Below, piece after piece: positions 47,901 to 57,700 of a DNA stretch of 64,000 bases. Source of the stretch: Arenicola marina (lineage: Eukaryota > Annelida > Polychaeta > Arenicolidae); contig OZ025263.1 of assembly GCA_964019135.1 (NCBI GenBank), forward strand, positions 35,194,133 through 35,258,132. The letters run 5' to 3'. The notes under the pieces were generated by a model. That model did not search any database and was not told the origin of the DNA. It was given only the letters and a program-made list of their open reading frames with translations. The position numbers and the translations under genes are program-made. Position 1 is the stretch's first letter. Every line of letters starts with the position of its first letter.

Positions 47901-50900
47901 ACGTGGGGCTGGAGGGAGGGAGAATAAGACAAGGGACCCACATAACCACGTGGGGCTGGGGGGAGGGAGACTAAGACAAGGGACCCACATAACCACGTGG
48001 GGCTGGGGGGAGGGAGACTCAAGACAAGGGACCCACATAACCACGTGGGGCTGGGGGGAAGGAGACTAAGACAAGGGACCCACATAACCACGTGGGGCTG
48101 GAGGGAGGGAGACTAAGACAAGGGACCCACATAACCACGTGGGGCTGGGGGGGGGGGAGACTAAGACAAGGGACCCACATAACCACGTGGGGCTGGGGGG
48201 AGGAAGACTAAGGCAAGGGACCCACATAACCACGTGGGGCTGGGGGGAGGGAGACTAAGACAAGGGACCCACATAACCACGTGGGGCTGGGGGGAGGGAG
48301 ACTAAGACAAGGGACCCACACAACCACGTGGGGCTGGGGGGAGGGAGACTAAGACGAGGGACCCACATAACCACGTGGGGCTGGGGGGAGGGAGACTAAG
48401 ACAAGGGACCCACACAACCACGTGGGGCTGGGGGGAGGGAGACTAAGACGAGGGACCCACATAACCACGTGGGGCTGGGGGGAGGGAGACTAAGACAAGG
48501 GACCCACACAACCACGTGGGGCTGGAGGGAGGGAGAATAAGACAAGGGACCCACATAACCACGTGGGGCTGGGGGGAGGGAGACTAAGACAAGGGACCCA
48601 CATAACCACGTGGGGCTGGGGGGAGGGCGACTAAGACAAGGGACCCACATAACCACGTGGGGCTGGGGGGAGGGAGACTAAGACGAGGGACCCACATAAC
48701 CACGTGGGGCTGGGGGGAGGGACACTAAGACAAGGGACCCACATAACCACGTGGGGCTGGGGGGAGGGAGACTAAGACAAGGGACCCACACAACCACGTG
48801 GGGCTGGAGGGAGGGAGAATAAGACAAGGGACCCACATAACCACGTGGGGCTGGGGGGAGGGAGACTAAGACAAGGGACCCACATAACCACGTGGGGCTG
48901 GGGGGAGGGAGACTCAAGACAAGGGACCCACATAACCACGTGGGGCTGGGGGGAGGGAGACTAAGACAAGGGACCCACATAACCACGTGAGGCTGGAGGG
49001 AGGGAGACTAAGACAAGGGACCCACACAACCACGTGGGGCTGGGGGGAGGGAGACTAAGACAAGGAACCCACACAACCACGTGGGGCTGGAGGGAGGGAG
49101 ACTAAGACAATGGACCCACACAACCACGTGGGGCTGGGGGGAGGGAGACTAAGACAAGGGACCCACACAACCACGTGGGGCTGGGGGGAGGGAGACTAAG
49201 ACAAGGGACCCACACAACCACGTGGGGCTGGGGGGAAGGAGACTAAGACAAGGGACCCACAAAACCACGTTGGGCTGGGGGGAGGGAGACTAAGACAAGG
49301 GACCCACACAACCACGTGGGGCTGGGGAGAGGGAGACTAAGACAAGGGACCCACACAACCACGTGGGGCTGGGGAGAGGGAGACTAAGACAAGGGACCCA
49401 CACAACCACGTGGGGCTGGGGGGAGAGAGAATAAGACAAGGGACCCACACAACCACGTGCGGAGGGAGACTTACCGGGGGAGAAGGATTCCTCGAACTCG
49501 GCGCTCAGCTCGTCGGTTGGCAGCTGGTGCCTCTGCTCTGGCTGGTTCCTGTGCTCCAGCGGCCGCCTGTGTGAGGACACGCCGGGCTGCGGCTCCGACG
49601 TGCAGACAGCGCGCCTCGAGGACGACACCCGGGTCAGCGGCTCCACCGGGCAGGCGGTTCTCCCAGTAGAGGGCGCCCCGGCTGGCAGCTCGGCCGGGCC
49701 CACTGTGGGGGCAGGGTGAGCGCGGGGCAGCAGGGCGGCCTCATCTCCAGAGTCCGTCATCATGTCGCCAGCCGACCCCTCCAGACCTGGAAACACGTAC
49801 ACACCATGTAAGACGGCTGTGCCATGCTTCACAACAGCACACCATGTAAGACCGCTGTGCCATGCTTCACAACAGCACACCATGTAAGACGGCTGTGCCA
49901 TGCTTCACAACAGCACACCATGTAAGACGGCTGTGCCATGCTTCACAACAGCACACCATGTAAGACGGCTGTGCCATGCTTCACAACAGCACACCATGTA
50001 AGACGGCTGTGCCATGCTTCACAACAGCACACCATGTAAGACGGCTGTGCCATGCTTCACAACAGCACACCATGTAAGACGGCTGTGCCATGCTTCACAA
50101 CAGCACACCATGTAAGACGGCTGTGCCATGCTTCACAACAGCACACCATGTAAGACGGCTGTGCCATGCTTCACAACAGCACACCATGTAAGACGGCTGT
50201 GCCATGTTTCACAACAGCACACCATGTAAGACGGCTGTGCCATGCTTCACAACAGCACACCATGTAAGACGGCTGTGCCATGCTTCACAACAGCACACCA
50301 TGTAAGACGGCTGTGCCATGCTTCACAACAGCACACCATGTAAGACGGCTGTGCCATGCTTCACAACAGCACACCATGTAAGACGGCTGTGCCATGCTTC
50401 ACAACAGCACACCATGTAAGACGGCTGTGCCATGCTTCACAACAGCACACCATGTAAGACGGCTGTGCCATGCTTCACAACAGCACACCATGTAAGACGG
50501 CTGTGCCATGCTTCACAACAGCACACCATGTAAGACGGCTGTGCCATGCTTCACAACAGCTTCACTCATTACCACATTACATGGAAGATGGACACCAGAC
50601 TTAACAAACCAACTTGGCTTCCCTTCCCCTTATATATATATGCCTTCACCCTATATATATATGGCTTCACCCTATATATATATGCCCCACCCTATATATA
50701 TATGCACCACCCTATATATATATATACACCACCCTATATATATATATGCACCACCCTATATATATATGCTCCACCCTATATATATATGCACCACCCTATA
50801 TATATATGCACCACCCTATATATATATGCCTTCGCAGCTGTCTCACACTACCCCCCCCCCCACCCCCACCAGTTAGCCCCACATCCCCCCATTATAACAC

Positions 50901-51739
50901 ACTCGGGAACCTCAAAGTGCAATACCATTCGTTCCCTCTAGTGCAATAGAGTAAGGAACGTGATCTCACTTTAATAAGTCTTCCATTAAAAGATAGATAT
51001 TTGTTTATTTACTTATTATTAGTTACTTGCAAGATCAATAATACAACATACACGCATCACAAATAACACAAGTATACAACTCACCCAACCATCATGGCTT
51101 ATAACACAAGTATACAACTCCCCCAGCCATCATGGCTTATAACACAAGTATACAACTCCCCCAGCCATCATGGCTTATAACACAAGTATACAACTCACCC
51201 AGCCATCATGGCTTATAACACAAGTATACAACTCCCCCAGCCATCATGGCTTATAACACAAGTATACAACTCACCCAGCCATCATGGCTTATAACACAAG
51301 TATACAACTCCCCCAGCCATCATGGCTTATAAGCGCTTCAAATTGATTACATAATATTTATCATTTCTAATCTTACTCCGTCTATTATTACTATTGATTA
51401 ATAGACCTTGACTACGGAACTGAGTCGTTATTCAGACACAGTTCTAAGTAGTCCGTATGTGTTGCCCTAGTAACGGGCCTCTCCGGCAGTGTACTCACCC
51501 TGAGAGTCCGGCTCCCCGGGGCCGTTCTCCTGGGCGGACTGGGGGTCCTCTGGGTCCGCCTCGGCCGCGGACTCCCCGGCGGACAGCGCGTGGGGCCGAC
51601 AGGGGGAGGGGGCTCGCGCCTTCTTCCTCTGGTTCTTCTTCTTCTTGCCCTTCTTGGGCGGCCGCGTCAGCGCCGAGGGCTTCGTCTTCTTGCGCGGCTT
51701 CTTTGGCTTGCTGGCCTCCAGGTTCCTCTGGTAGTTCTC
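37005..51739 (-). CDS. Large probable nuclear regulatory protein, 3' part of the gene (four exons, 5' end outside the window)
   Basis: Four exons on the minus strand, 51739-51499, 49786-49475, 46900-46778 and 38944-37005, each have GT..AG borders, and their phases agree (each junction rebuilds a Gly codon). Together they encode at least 871 residues: a Lys-rich basic segment, a Pro/Ser/Glu linker, an acidic-hydrophobic segment (LNDVFSKLPDEAFDLF), an amphipathic helix (EAFEDVLAEVSQALTSAKE), a Ser/Gln/Leu repeat and a long His/Gly/Gln/Pro/Ala-rich tail ending at TGA 37005-37007. The composition suggests a nuclear transcription or chromatin protein with activation-type segments. I do not recognise the family; comparison from memory with KMT2C and KMT2A gave no match. 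Upstream exons lie beyond 64000. Confidence 0.8.
37905..37975 (-). repeat. In-frame 12-bp repeat encoding SGHV, with CACGTG sites
   Basis: About five 12-bp units (CACGTGACCAGA type) encode Gly-His-Val-Ser/Pro repeats. Each contains the palindrome CACGTG. Confidence 0.75.
38527..38838 (-). repeat. In-frame coding repeat of about 24 bp (Ser/Gln/Leu)
   Basis: Inside the last exon, 12- and 24-bp units on the plus strand such as AGCTGTGAAGAGAG encode QLSSQLSQ-type octads, with Ser/Pro and Gln/His exchanges. The reading frame is kept throughout and units differ mostly in one or two bases, as for a translated repeat that expands by slippage. Confidence 0.85.
39053..39077. repeat. 25-bp motif shared between two introns (copy 1)
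   Basis: CTGCAGGGGCTGCCATTG followed by GCCAGTA matches 46936-46960 at 24 of 25 positions. This copy lies 109 bp upstream of the acceptor of the last exon in the gene's sense. Confidence 0.7.
39177..46712 (-). repeat. 34-bp intronic satellite, about 222 copies; each unit is a pyrimidine tract plus CAG
   Basis: In the gene's sense the 34-bp unit reads TTGTCATCCACCCTCT, TCCCCTTCCCCTTATCAG. Units with G instead of T after CAG (CAG/GTGTCATC) are frequent. Shorter units of about 22-28 bp are scattered between 40080 and 45120. The plus strand is almost pure purine (GGGGAAGGGGAAGAGGG), so the array is prone to triplex, R-loop or G-quadruplex structures. It occupies nearly all of the 7833-bp intron between the last two exons. 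No unit contains a minus-strand stop, so all three frames stay open for about 2500 codons; these are not genes. Confidence 0.97.
46778..46900 (-). CDS. Minus-strand gene, short acidic-hydrophobic exon
   Basis: 123 nt. The acceptor is CTTTGTCCTTGCAG/GCACC and the donor ACGG/GTATGTAG. It encodes TIEKNLDLPIDTEHANQLL and AEHDLNDVFSKLPDEAFDLF. Alternating acidic and bulky hydrophobic residues are typical of short activation or protein-binding motifs. Of the four exons this is the best probe for finding the family. Confidence 0.82.
46936..46960. repeat. 25-bp motif shared between two introns (copy 2)
   Basis: Same motif and same orientation as 39053-39077, here 36 bp upstream of the acceptor of the 123-nt exon. 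Confidence 0.7.
46961..47127. other. Short unique intron segment
   Basis: About 170 bp between the shared 25-bp motif and the 47-bp satellite, AT-rich, with TATATATA near 47040. Nothing else was seen. Confidence 0.4.
47128..49458. repeat. 47-bp intronic satellite with one CACGTG per unit, about 50 copies
   Basis: The unit reads ACCCACATAACCACGTGGGG, CTGGGGGGAGGGAGACTAAG, ACAAGGG. Each has a central CCACGTGG palindrome (E-box core CACGTG). ATAACC and ACAACC are the main alternatives. The GGAGGGAGACT part is also present next to the real donor at 49461-49474 (GGAGGGAGACTTACC), so the array may have grown from intron sequence at the donor; in the satellite the donor GT is changed. Confidence 0.96.
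49475..49786 (-). CDS. Minus-strand gene, Pro/Ser/Arg-rich exon
   Basis: 312 nt. The acceptor is GTACGTGTTTCCAG/GTCTGG and the donor CCCCCG/GTAAGTCT. It encodes LEGSAGDMMTDSGDEAALL, a Pro/Ser/Arg-rich linker, and ends LSAEFEESFSPG. The 38-bp satellite begins about 10 bp upstream of the acceptor, so the branch point must lie in or very near repeat DNA. The 47-bp satellite starts about 15 bp after the donor. Confidence 0.8.
49796..50556. repeat. 38-bp intronic satellite, 20 copies
   Basis: The unit reads GTAAGACGGCTGTGCCATGC, TTCACAACAGCACACCAT. Copies are almost identical (one GCTTCAC to GTTTCAC change near 50205). The array abuts the acceptor of the 312-nt exon. Confidence 0.96.
50628..50831. 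repeat. 20-bp AT-rich repeat (CACCCTATATATATATGC), about 10 copies
   Basis: Units of 19-24 bp with a variable TATATA core and a CACC or TTCACC spacer. The tyrosine/isoleucine-rich open frames here are by-products. Confidence 0.92.
50832..51063. other. Unique intron segment
   Basis: About 230 bp with a C-run near 50852. No feature was recognised. Confidence 0.4.
51064..51332. repeat. 38-bp intronic minisatellite, 7 copies
   Basis: The unit reads AACACAAGTATACAACTCCC, CCAGCCATCATGGCTTAT, with CTCACCCAGCC or CTCCCCCAGCC alternatives. It has the same length as, but unrelated sequence to, the 38-bp array at 49796-50556. Confidence 0.93.
51499..51739 (-). CDS. Minus-strand gene, lysine-rich exon
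   Basis: 241 nt (80 codons plus one base). The acceptor is TTACCGTGTGACAG/GAGAAC and the donor CTCAGG/GTGAGTAC. The product begins ENYQRNLEASKPKKPRKK, continues KKGKKKKNQRKKARAPSP (a likely nuclear localisation signal and nucleic-acid-binding patch) and turns acidic near the end (AEADPEDPQSAQENG). The exon body is rich in AAGAAG runs, which resemble purine-rich splicing enhancers. Its first 35 nt and acceptor are the source of, or share origin with, the neighbouring 109/111-bp satellite. Confidence 0.82.
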
Positions 51740-54700
51740 CTGTCACACGGTAACACAACGCTCACGTCCGGGTTTATAAACATTAAGGCAATCTACCCAG
51801 TGACAATAGCTTCGGCTTGATGGCCTCCAGGTTCCTCTGGTAGTTCTCCTGTCACACGGTAACACAACGCTCACGTCCGGGTTTATAAACATTACGGCAA
51901 TCTACCCAGTGACAATAGCTTCGGCTTGCTGGCCTCCAGGTTCCTCTGGTAGTTCTCCTGTCACACGGTAACACAACGCTCACGTCCGGGTTTATAAACA
52001 TTAAGGCAATCTACCCAGTGACAATAGCTTCGGCTTGCTGGCCTCCAGGTTCCTCTGGTAGTTCTCCTGTCACACGGTAACACAACGCTCACGTCCGGGT
52101 TTATAAACATTAAGGCAATCTACCCAGTGACAATAGCTTCGGCTTGCTGGCCTCCAGGTTCCTCTGGTAGTTCTCCTGTCACACGGTAACACAACGCTCA
52201 CGTCCGGGTTTATAAACATTAAGGCAATCTACCCAGTGACAATAGCTTCGGCTTGCTGGCCTCCAGGTTCCTCTGGTAGTTCTCCTGTCACACGGTAACA
52301 CAACGCTCACGTCCGGGTTTATAAACATTAAGGCAATCTACCCCCAGTGACAATAGCTTCGGCTTGCTGGCCTCCAGGTTCCTCTGGTAGTTCTCCTGTC
52401 ACACGGTAACACAACGCTCACGTCCGGGTTTATAAACATTAAGGCAATCTACCCAGTGACAATAGCTTCGGCTTGCTGGCCTCCAGGTTCCTCTGGTAGT
52501 TCTCCTGTCACACGGTAACACAACGCTCACGTCCGGGTTTATAAACATTAAGGCAATCTACCCAGTGACAATAGCTTCGGCTTGCTGGCCTCCAGGTTCC
52601 TCTGGTAGTTCTCCTGTCACACGGTAACACAACGCTCACGTCCGGGTTTATAAACATTAAGGCAATCTACCCCCAGTGACAATAGCTTCGGCTTGCTGGC
52701 CTCCAGGTTCCTCTGGTAGTTCTCCTGTCACACGGTAACACAACGCTCACGTCCGGGTTTATAAACATTAAGGCCATCTACCCAGTGACAATAGCTTCGG
52801 CTTGCTGGCCTCCAGGTTCCTCTGGTAGTTCTCCTGTCACACGGTAACACAACGCTCACGTCCGGGTTTATAAACATTAAGGCAATCTACCCCCAGTGAC
52901 AATAGCTTCGGCTTGCTGGCCTCCAGGTTCCTCTGGTAGTTCTCCTGTCACACGGTAACACAACGCTCACGTCCGGGTTTATAAACATTAAGGCCATCTA
53001 CCCAGTGACAATAGCTTCGGCTTGCTGGCCTCCAGGTTCCTCTGGTAGTTCTCCTGTCACACGGTAACACAACGCTCACGTCCGGGTTTATAAACATTAA
53101 GGCAATCTACCCCCAGTGACAATAGCTTCGGCTTGCTGGCCTCCAGGTTCCTCTGGTAGTTCTCCTGTCACACGGTAACACAACGCTCACGTCCGGGTTT
53201 ATAAACATTAAGGCAATCTACCCCCAGTGACAATAGCTTCGGCTTGCTGGCCTCCAGGTTCCTCTGGTAGTTTTCCTGTCACACGGTAACACAACGCTCA
53301 CGTCCGGGTTTATAAACATTAAGGCAATCTACCCAGTGACAATAGCTTCGGCTTGCTCGCCTCCAGGTTCCTCTGGTAGTTCTCCTGTCACACGGTAACA
53401 CAACGCTCACGTCCGGGTTTATAAACATTAAGGCAATCTACCCAGTGACAATAGCTTCGGCTTGCTGGCCTCCAGGTTCCTCTGGTAGTTCTCCTGTCAC
53501 ACGGTAACACAACGCTCACGTCCGGGTTTATAAACATTAAGGCAATCTACCCCCAGTGACAATAGCTTCGGCTTGCTGGCCTCCAGGTTCCTCTGGTAGT
53601 TCTCCTGTCACACGGTAACACAACGCTCACGTCCGGGTTTATAAACATTAAGGCAATCTACCCAGTGACAATAGCTTCGGCTTGCTGGCCTCCAGGTTCC
53701 TCTGGTAGTTCTCCTGTCACACGGTAACACAACGCTCACGTCCGGGTTTATAAACATTAAGGCAATCTACCCAGTGACAATAGCTTCGGCTTGCTGGCCT
53801 CCAGGTTCCTCTGGTAGTTATCCTGTCACACGGTAACACAACGCTCACGTCCGGGTTTATAAACATTAAGGCAATCTACCCCCAGTGACAATAGCTTCGG
53901 CTTGCTGGCCTCCAGGTTCCTCTGGTAGTTCTCCTGTCACACGGTAACACAACGCTCACGTCCGGGTTTATAAACATTAAGGCAATCTACCCAGTGACAA
54001 TAGCTTCGGCTTGCTGGCCTCCAGGTTCCTCTGGTAGTTCTCCTGTCACACGGTAACACAACGCTCACGTCCGGGTTTATAAACATAAAGGCAATCTACC
54101 CAGTGACAATAGCTTCGGCTTGCTGGCCTCCAGGTTCCTCTGGTAGTTCTCCTGTCACACGGTAACACAACGCTCACGTCCGGGTTTATAAACATTAAGG
54201 CAATCTACCCAGTGACAATAGCTTCGGCTTGCTGGCCTCCAGGTTCCTCTGGTAGTTCTCCTGTCACACGGTAACACAACGCTCACGTCCAGGTTTATAA
54301 ACATTAAGGCAATATACCCAGTGACAATAGCTTCGGCTTGCTGGCCTCCAGGTTCCTCTGGTAGTTCTCCTGTCACACGGTAACACAACGCTCACGTCCA
54401 GGTTTATAAACATTAAGGCAATCTACCCAGTGACAATAGCTTCGGCTTGCTGGCCTCTAGGTTCCTCTGGTAGTTCTCCTGTCACACGGTAACACAACGC
54501 TCACGTCCGGGTTTATAAACATTAAGGCAATCTACCCAGTGACAATAGCTTCGGCTTGCTGGCCTCCAGGTTCCTCTGGTAGTTCTCCTGTCACACGGTA
54601 ACACAACGCTCACGTCCGGGTTTATAAACAGTAAGGCAATCTACCCAGTGACAATAGCTTCGGCTTGCTGGCCTCCAGGTTCCTCTGGTAGTTCTCCTGT

Positions 54701-57700
54701 CACACGGTAACACAACGCTCACGTCCGGGTTTATAAACATTAAGGCAATCTACCCAGTGACAATAGCTTCGGCTTGCTGACCTCCAGGTTCCTCTGGTAG
54801 TTCTCCTGTCACACGGTAACACAACGCTCACGTCCGGGTTTATACACATTAAGGCAATCTACCCAGTGACAATAGCTTCGGCTTGATGGCCTCCAGGTTC
54901 CTCTGGTAGTTCTCCTGTCACACGGTAACACAACGCTCACGTCCGGGTTTATAAACATTACGGCAATCTACCCAGTGACAATAGCTTCGGCTTGCTGGCC
55001 TCCAGGTTCCTCTGGTAGTTCTCCTGTCACACGGTAACACAACGCTCACGTCCGGGTTTATAAACATTAAGGCAATCTACCCAGTGACAATAGCTTCGGC
55101 TTGCTGACCTCCAGGTTCCTCTGGTAGTTCTCCTGTCACACGGTAACACAACGCTCACGTCCGGGTTTATAAACATTAAGGCAATCTACCCAGTGACAAT
55201 AGCTTCGGCTTGCTGGCCTCCAGGTTCCTCTGGCAGTTCTCCTGTCACACGGTAACACAACGCTCACGTCCGGGTTTATAAACATTGAGGCAATCTACCC
55301 AGTGACAATAGCTTCGGCTTGCTGGCCTCCAGGTTCCTCTGGTAGTTCTCCTGTCACACGGTAACACAACGCTCACGTCCGGGTTTATAAACATTAAGGC
55401 AATCTACCCAGTGACAATAGCTTCGGCTTGCTGGCCTCCAGGTTCCTCTGGTAGTTCTCCTGTCACACGGTAACACAACGCTCACGTCCGGGTTTATAAA
55501 CAGTAAGGCAATCTACCCAGTGACAATAGCTTCGGCTTGCTGGCCTCCAGGTTCCTCTGGTAGTTCTCCTGTCACACGGTAACACAACGCTCACGTCCGG
55601 GTTTATAAACATTAAGGCAATCTACCCCCAGTGACAATAGCTTCGGCTTGCTGACCTCCAGGTTCCTCTGGTAGTTCTCCTGTCACACGGTAACACAACG
55701 CTCACGTCCGGGTTTATAAACATTAAGGCAATCTACCCAGTGACAATAGCTTCGGCTTGATGGCCTCCAGGTTCCTCTGGTAGTTCTCCTGTCACACGGT
55801 AACACAACGCTCACGTCCGGGTCTATAAACATTACGGCAATCTACCCAGTGACAATAGCTTCGGCTTGCTGGCCTCCAGGTTCCTCTGGTAGTTCTCCTG
55901 TCACACGGTAACACAACGCTCACGTCCGGGTTTATAAACATTAAGGCAATCTACCCAGTGACAATAGCTTCGGCTTGCTGACCTCCAGGTTCCTCTGGTA
56001 GTTCTCCTGTCACACGGTAACACAACGCTCACGTCCGGGTTTATAAACATTAAGGCAATCTACCCAGTGACAATAGCTTCGGCTTGCTGGCCTCCAGGTT
56101 CCTCTGGCAGTTCTCCTGTCACACGGTAACACAACGCTCACGTCCGGGTTTATAAACATTGAGGCAATCTACCCAGTGACAATAGCTTCGGCTTGCTGGC
56201 CTCCAGGTTCCTCTGGTAGTTCTCCTGTCACACGGTAACACAACGCTCACGTCCGGGTTTATAAACATTAAGGCAATCTACCCAGTGACAATAGCTTCGG
56301 CTTGCTGGCATCCAGGTTCCTCTGGTAGTTCTCCGGTCACACGGTAACACAACGCTCACGTCCGGGTTTATAAACATTAAGGCAATCTACCCCCAGTGAC
56401 AATAGCTTCGGCTTGCTGACCTCCAGCTTCCTCTGGTAGTTCTCCTGTCACACGGTAACACAACGCTCACGTCCGGGTTTATAAACATTAAGGCAATCTA
56501 CCCCCAGTGACAATAGCTTCGGCTTGCTGGCCTCCAGGTTCCTCTGGTAGTTCTCCTGTCACACGGTAACACAACGCTCACGTCCGGGTTTATAAACATT
56601 GAGGCAATCTACCCAGTGACAATAGCTTCGGCTTGCTGGCCTCCAGGTTCCTCTGGTAGTTCTCCTGTCACACGGTAACACAACGCTCACGTCCGGGTTC
56701 ATAAACATTAAGGCAATCTACCCAGTGACAATAGCTTCGGCTTGCTGGCCTCCAGGTTCCTCTGGTAGTTCTCCTGTCACACGGTAACACAACGCTCACG
56801 TCCGGGTTTATAAACATTAAGGCAATCTACCCAGTGACAATAGCTTCGGCTTGCTGGCCTCTAGGTTCCTCTGGTAGTTCTCCTGTCACACGGTAACACA
56901 ACGCTCACGTCCGGGTTTATAAACATTAAGGCAATCTACCCAGTGACAATAGCTTCGGCTTGCTGGCCTCCAGGTTCCTCTGGTAGTTCTCCTGTCACAC
57001 GGTAACACAACGCTCATGTCCGGGTTTATAAACATTAAGGCAATCTACCCAGTGACAATAGCTTCGGCTTGCTGGCCTCCAGGTTCCTCTGGTAGTTCTC
57101 CTGTCACACGGTAACACAACGCTCACGTCCAGGTTTATAAACATTAAGGCAATCTACCCAGTGACAATAGCTTCGGCTTGCTGGCCTCCAGGTTCCTCTG
57201 GTAGTTCTCCTGTCACACGGTAACACAACGCTCACGTCCGGGTTTATAAACATTAAGGCAATCTACCCAGTGACAATAGCTTCGGCTTGCTGGCCTCCAG
57301 GTTCCTCTGGTAGTTCTCCTGTCACACGGTAAAACAACGCTCACGTCCGGGTTTATAAACATTAAGGCCATCTACCCAGTGACAATAGCTTCGGCTTGCT
57401 GGCCTCCAGGTTCCTCTGGTAGTTCTCCTGTCACACGGTAACACAACGCTCACGTCCGGGTTTATAAACAATAAGGCAATCTACCCAGTGACAATAGCTT
57501 CGGCTTGCTGGCCTCCAGGTTCCTCTGGTAGTTCTCCTGTCACACGGTAACACAACGCTCACGTCCGGGTTTATAAACATTAAGGCAATCTACCCAGTGA
57601 CAATAGCTTCGGCTTGCTGACCTGTAGGTTCCTCTGGTAGTTCTCCTGTCACACGGTAACACAACGCTCACGTCCGGGTTTATAAACATTAAGGCAATCT

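Noticed and set aside
47144-49470. Proline- or glycine-rich frames in the 47-bp array
   Set aside because: Frames shift with the repeat and lie within an intron of the minus-strand gene.
37005-51739. Identification of the minus-strand gene as a KMT2-type methyltransferase
   Set aside because: Lysine-rich and Gln-rich parts recalled that family, but none of its landmark segments (HMG box, FYR, SET) is present and the readable segments did not match from memory.
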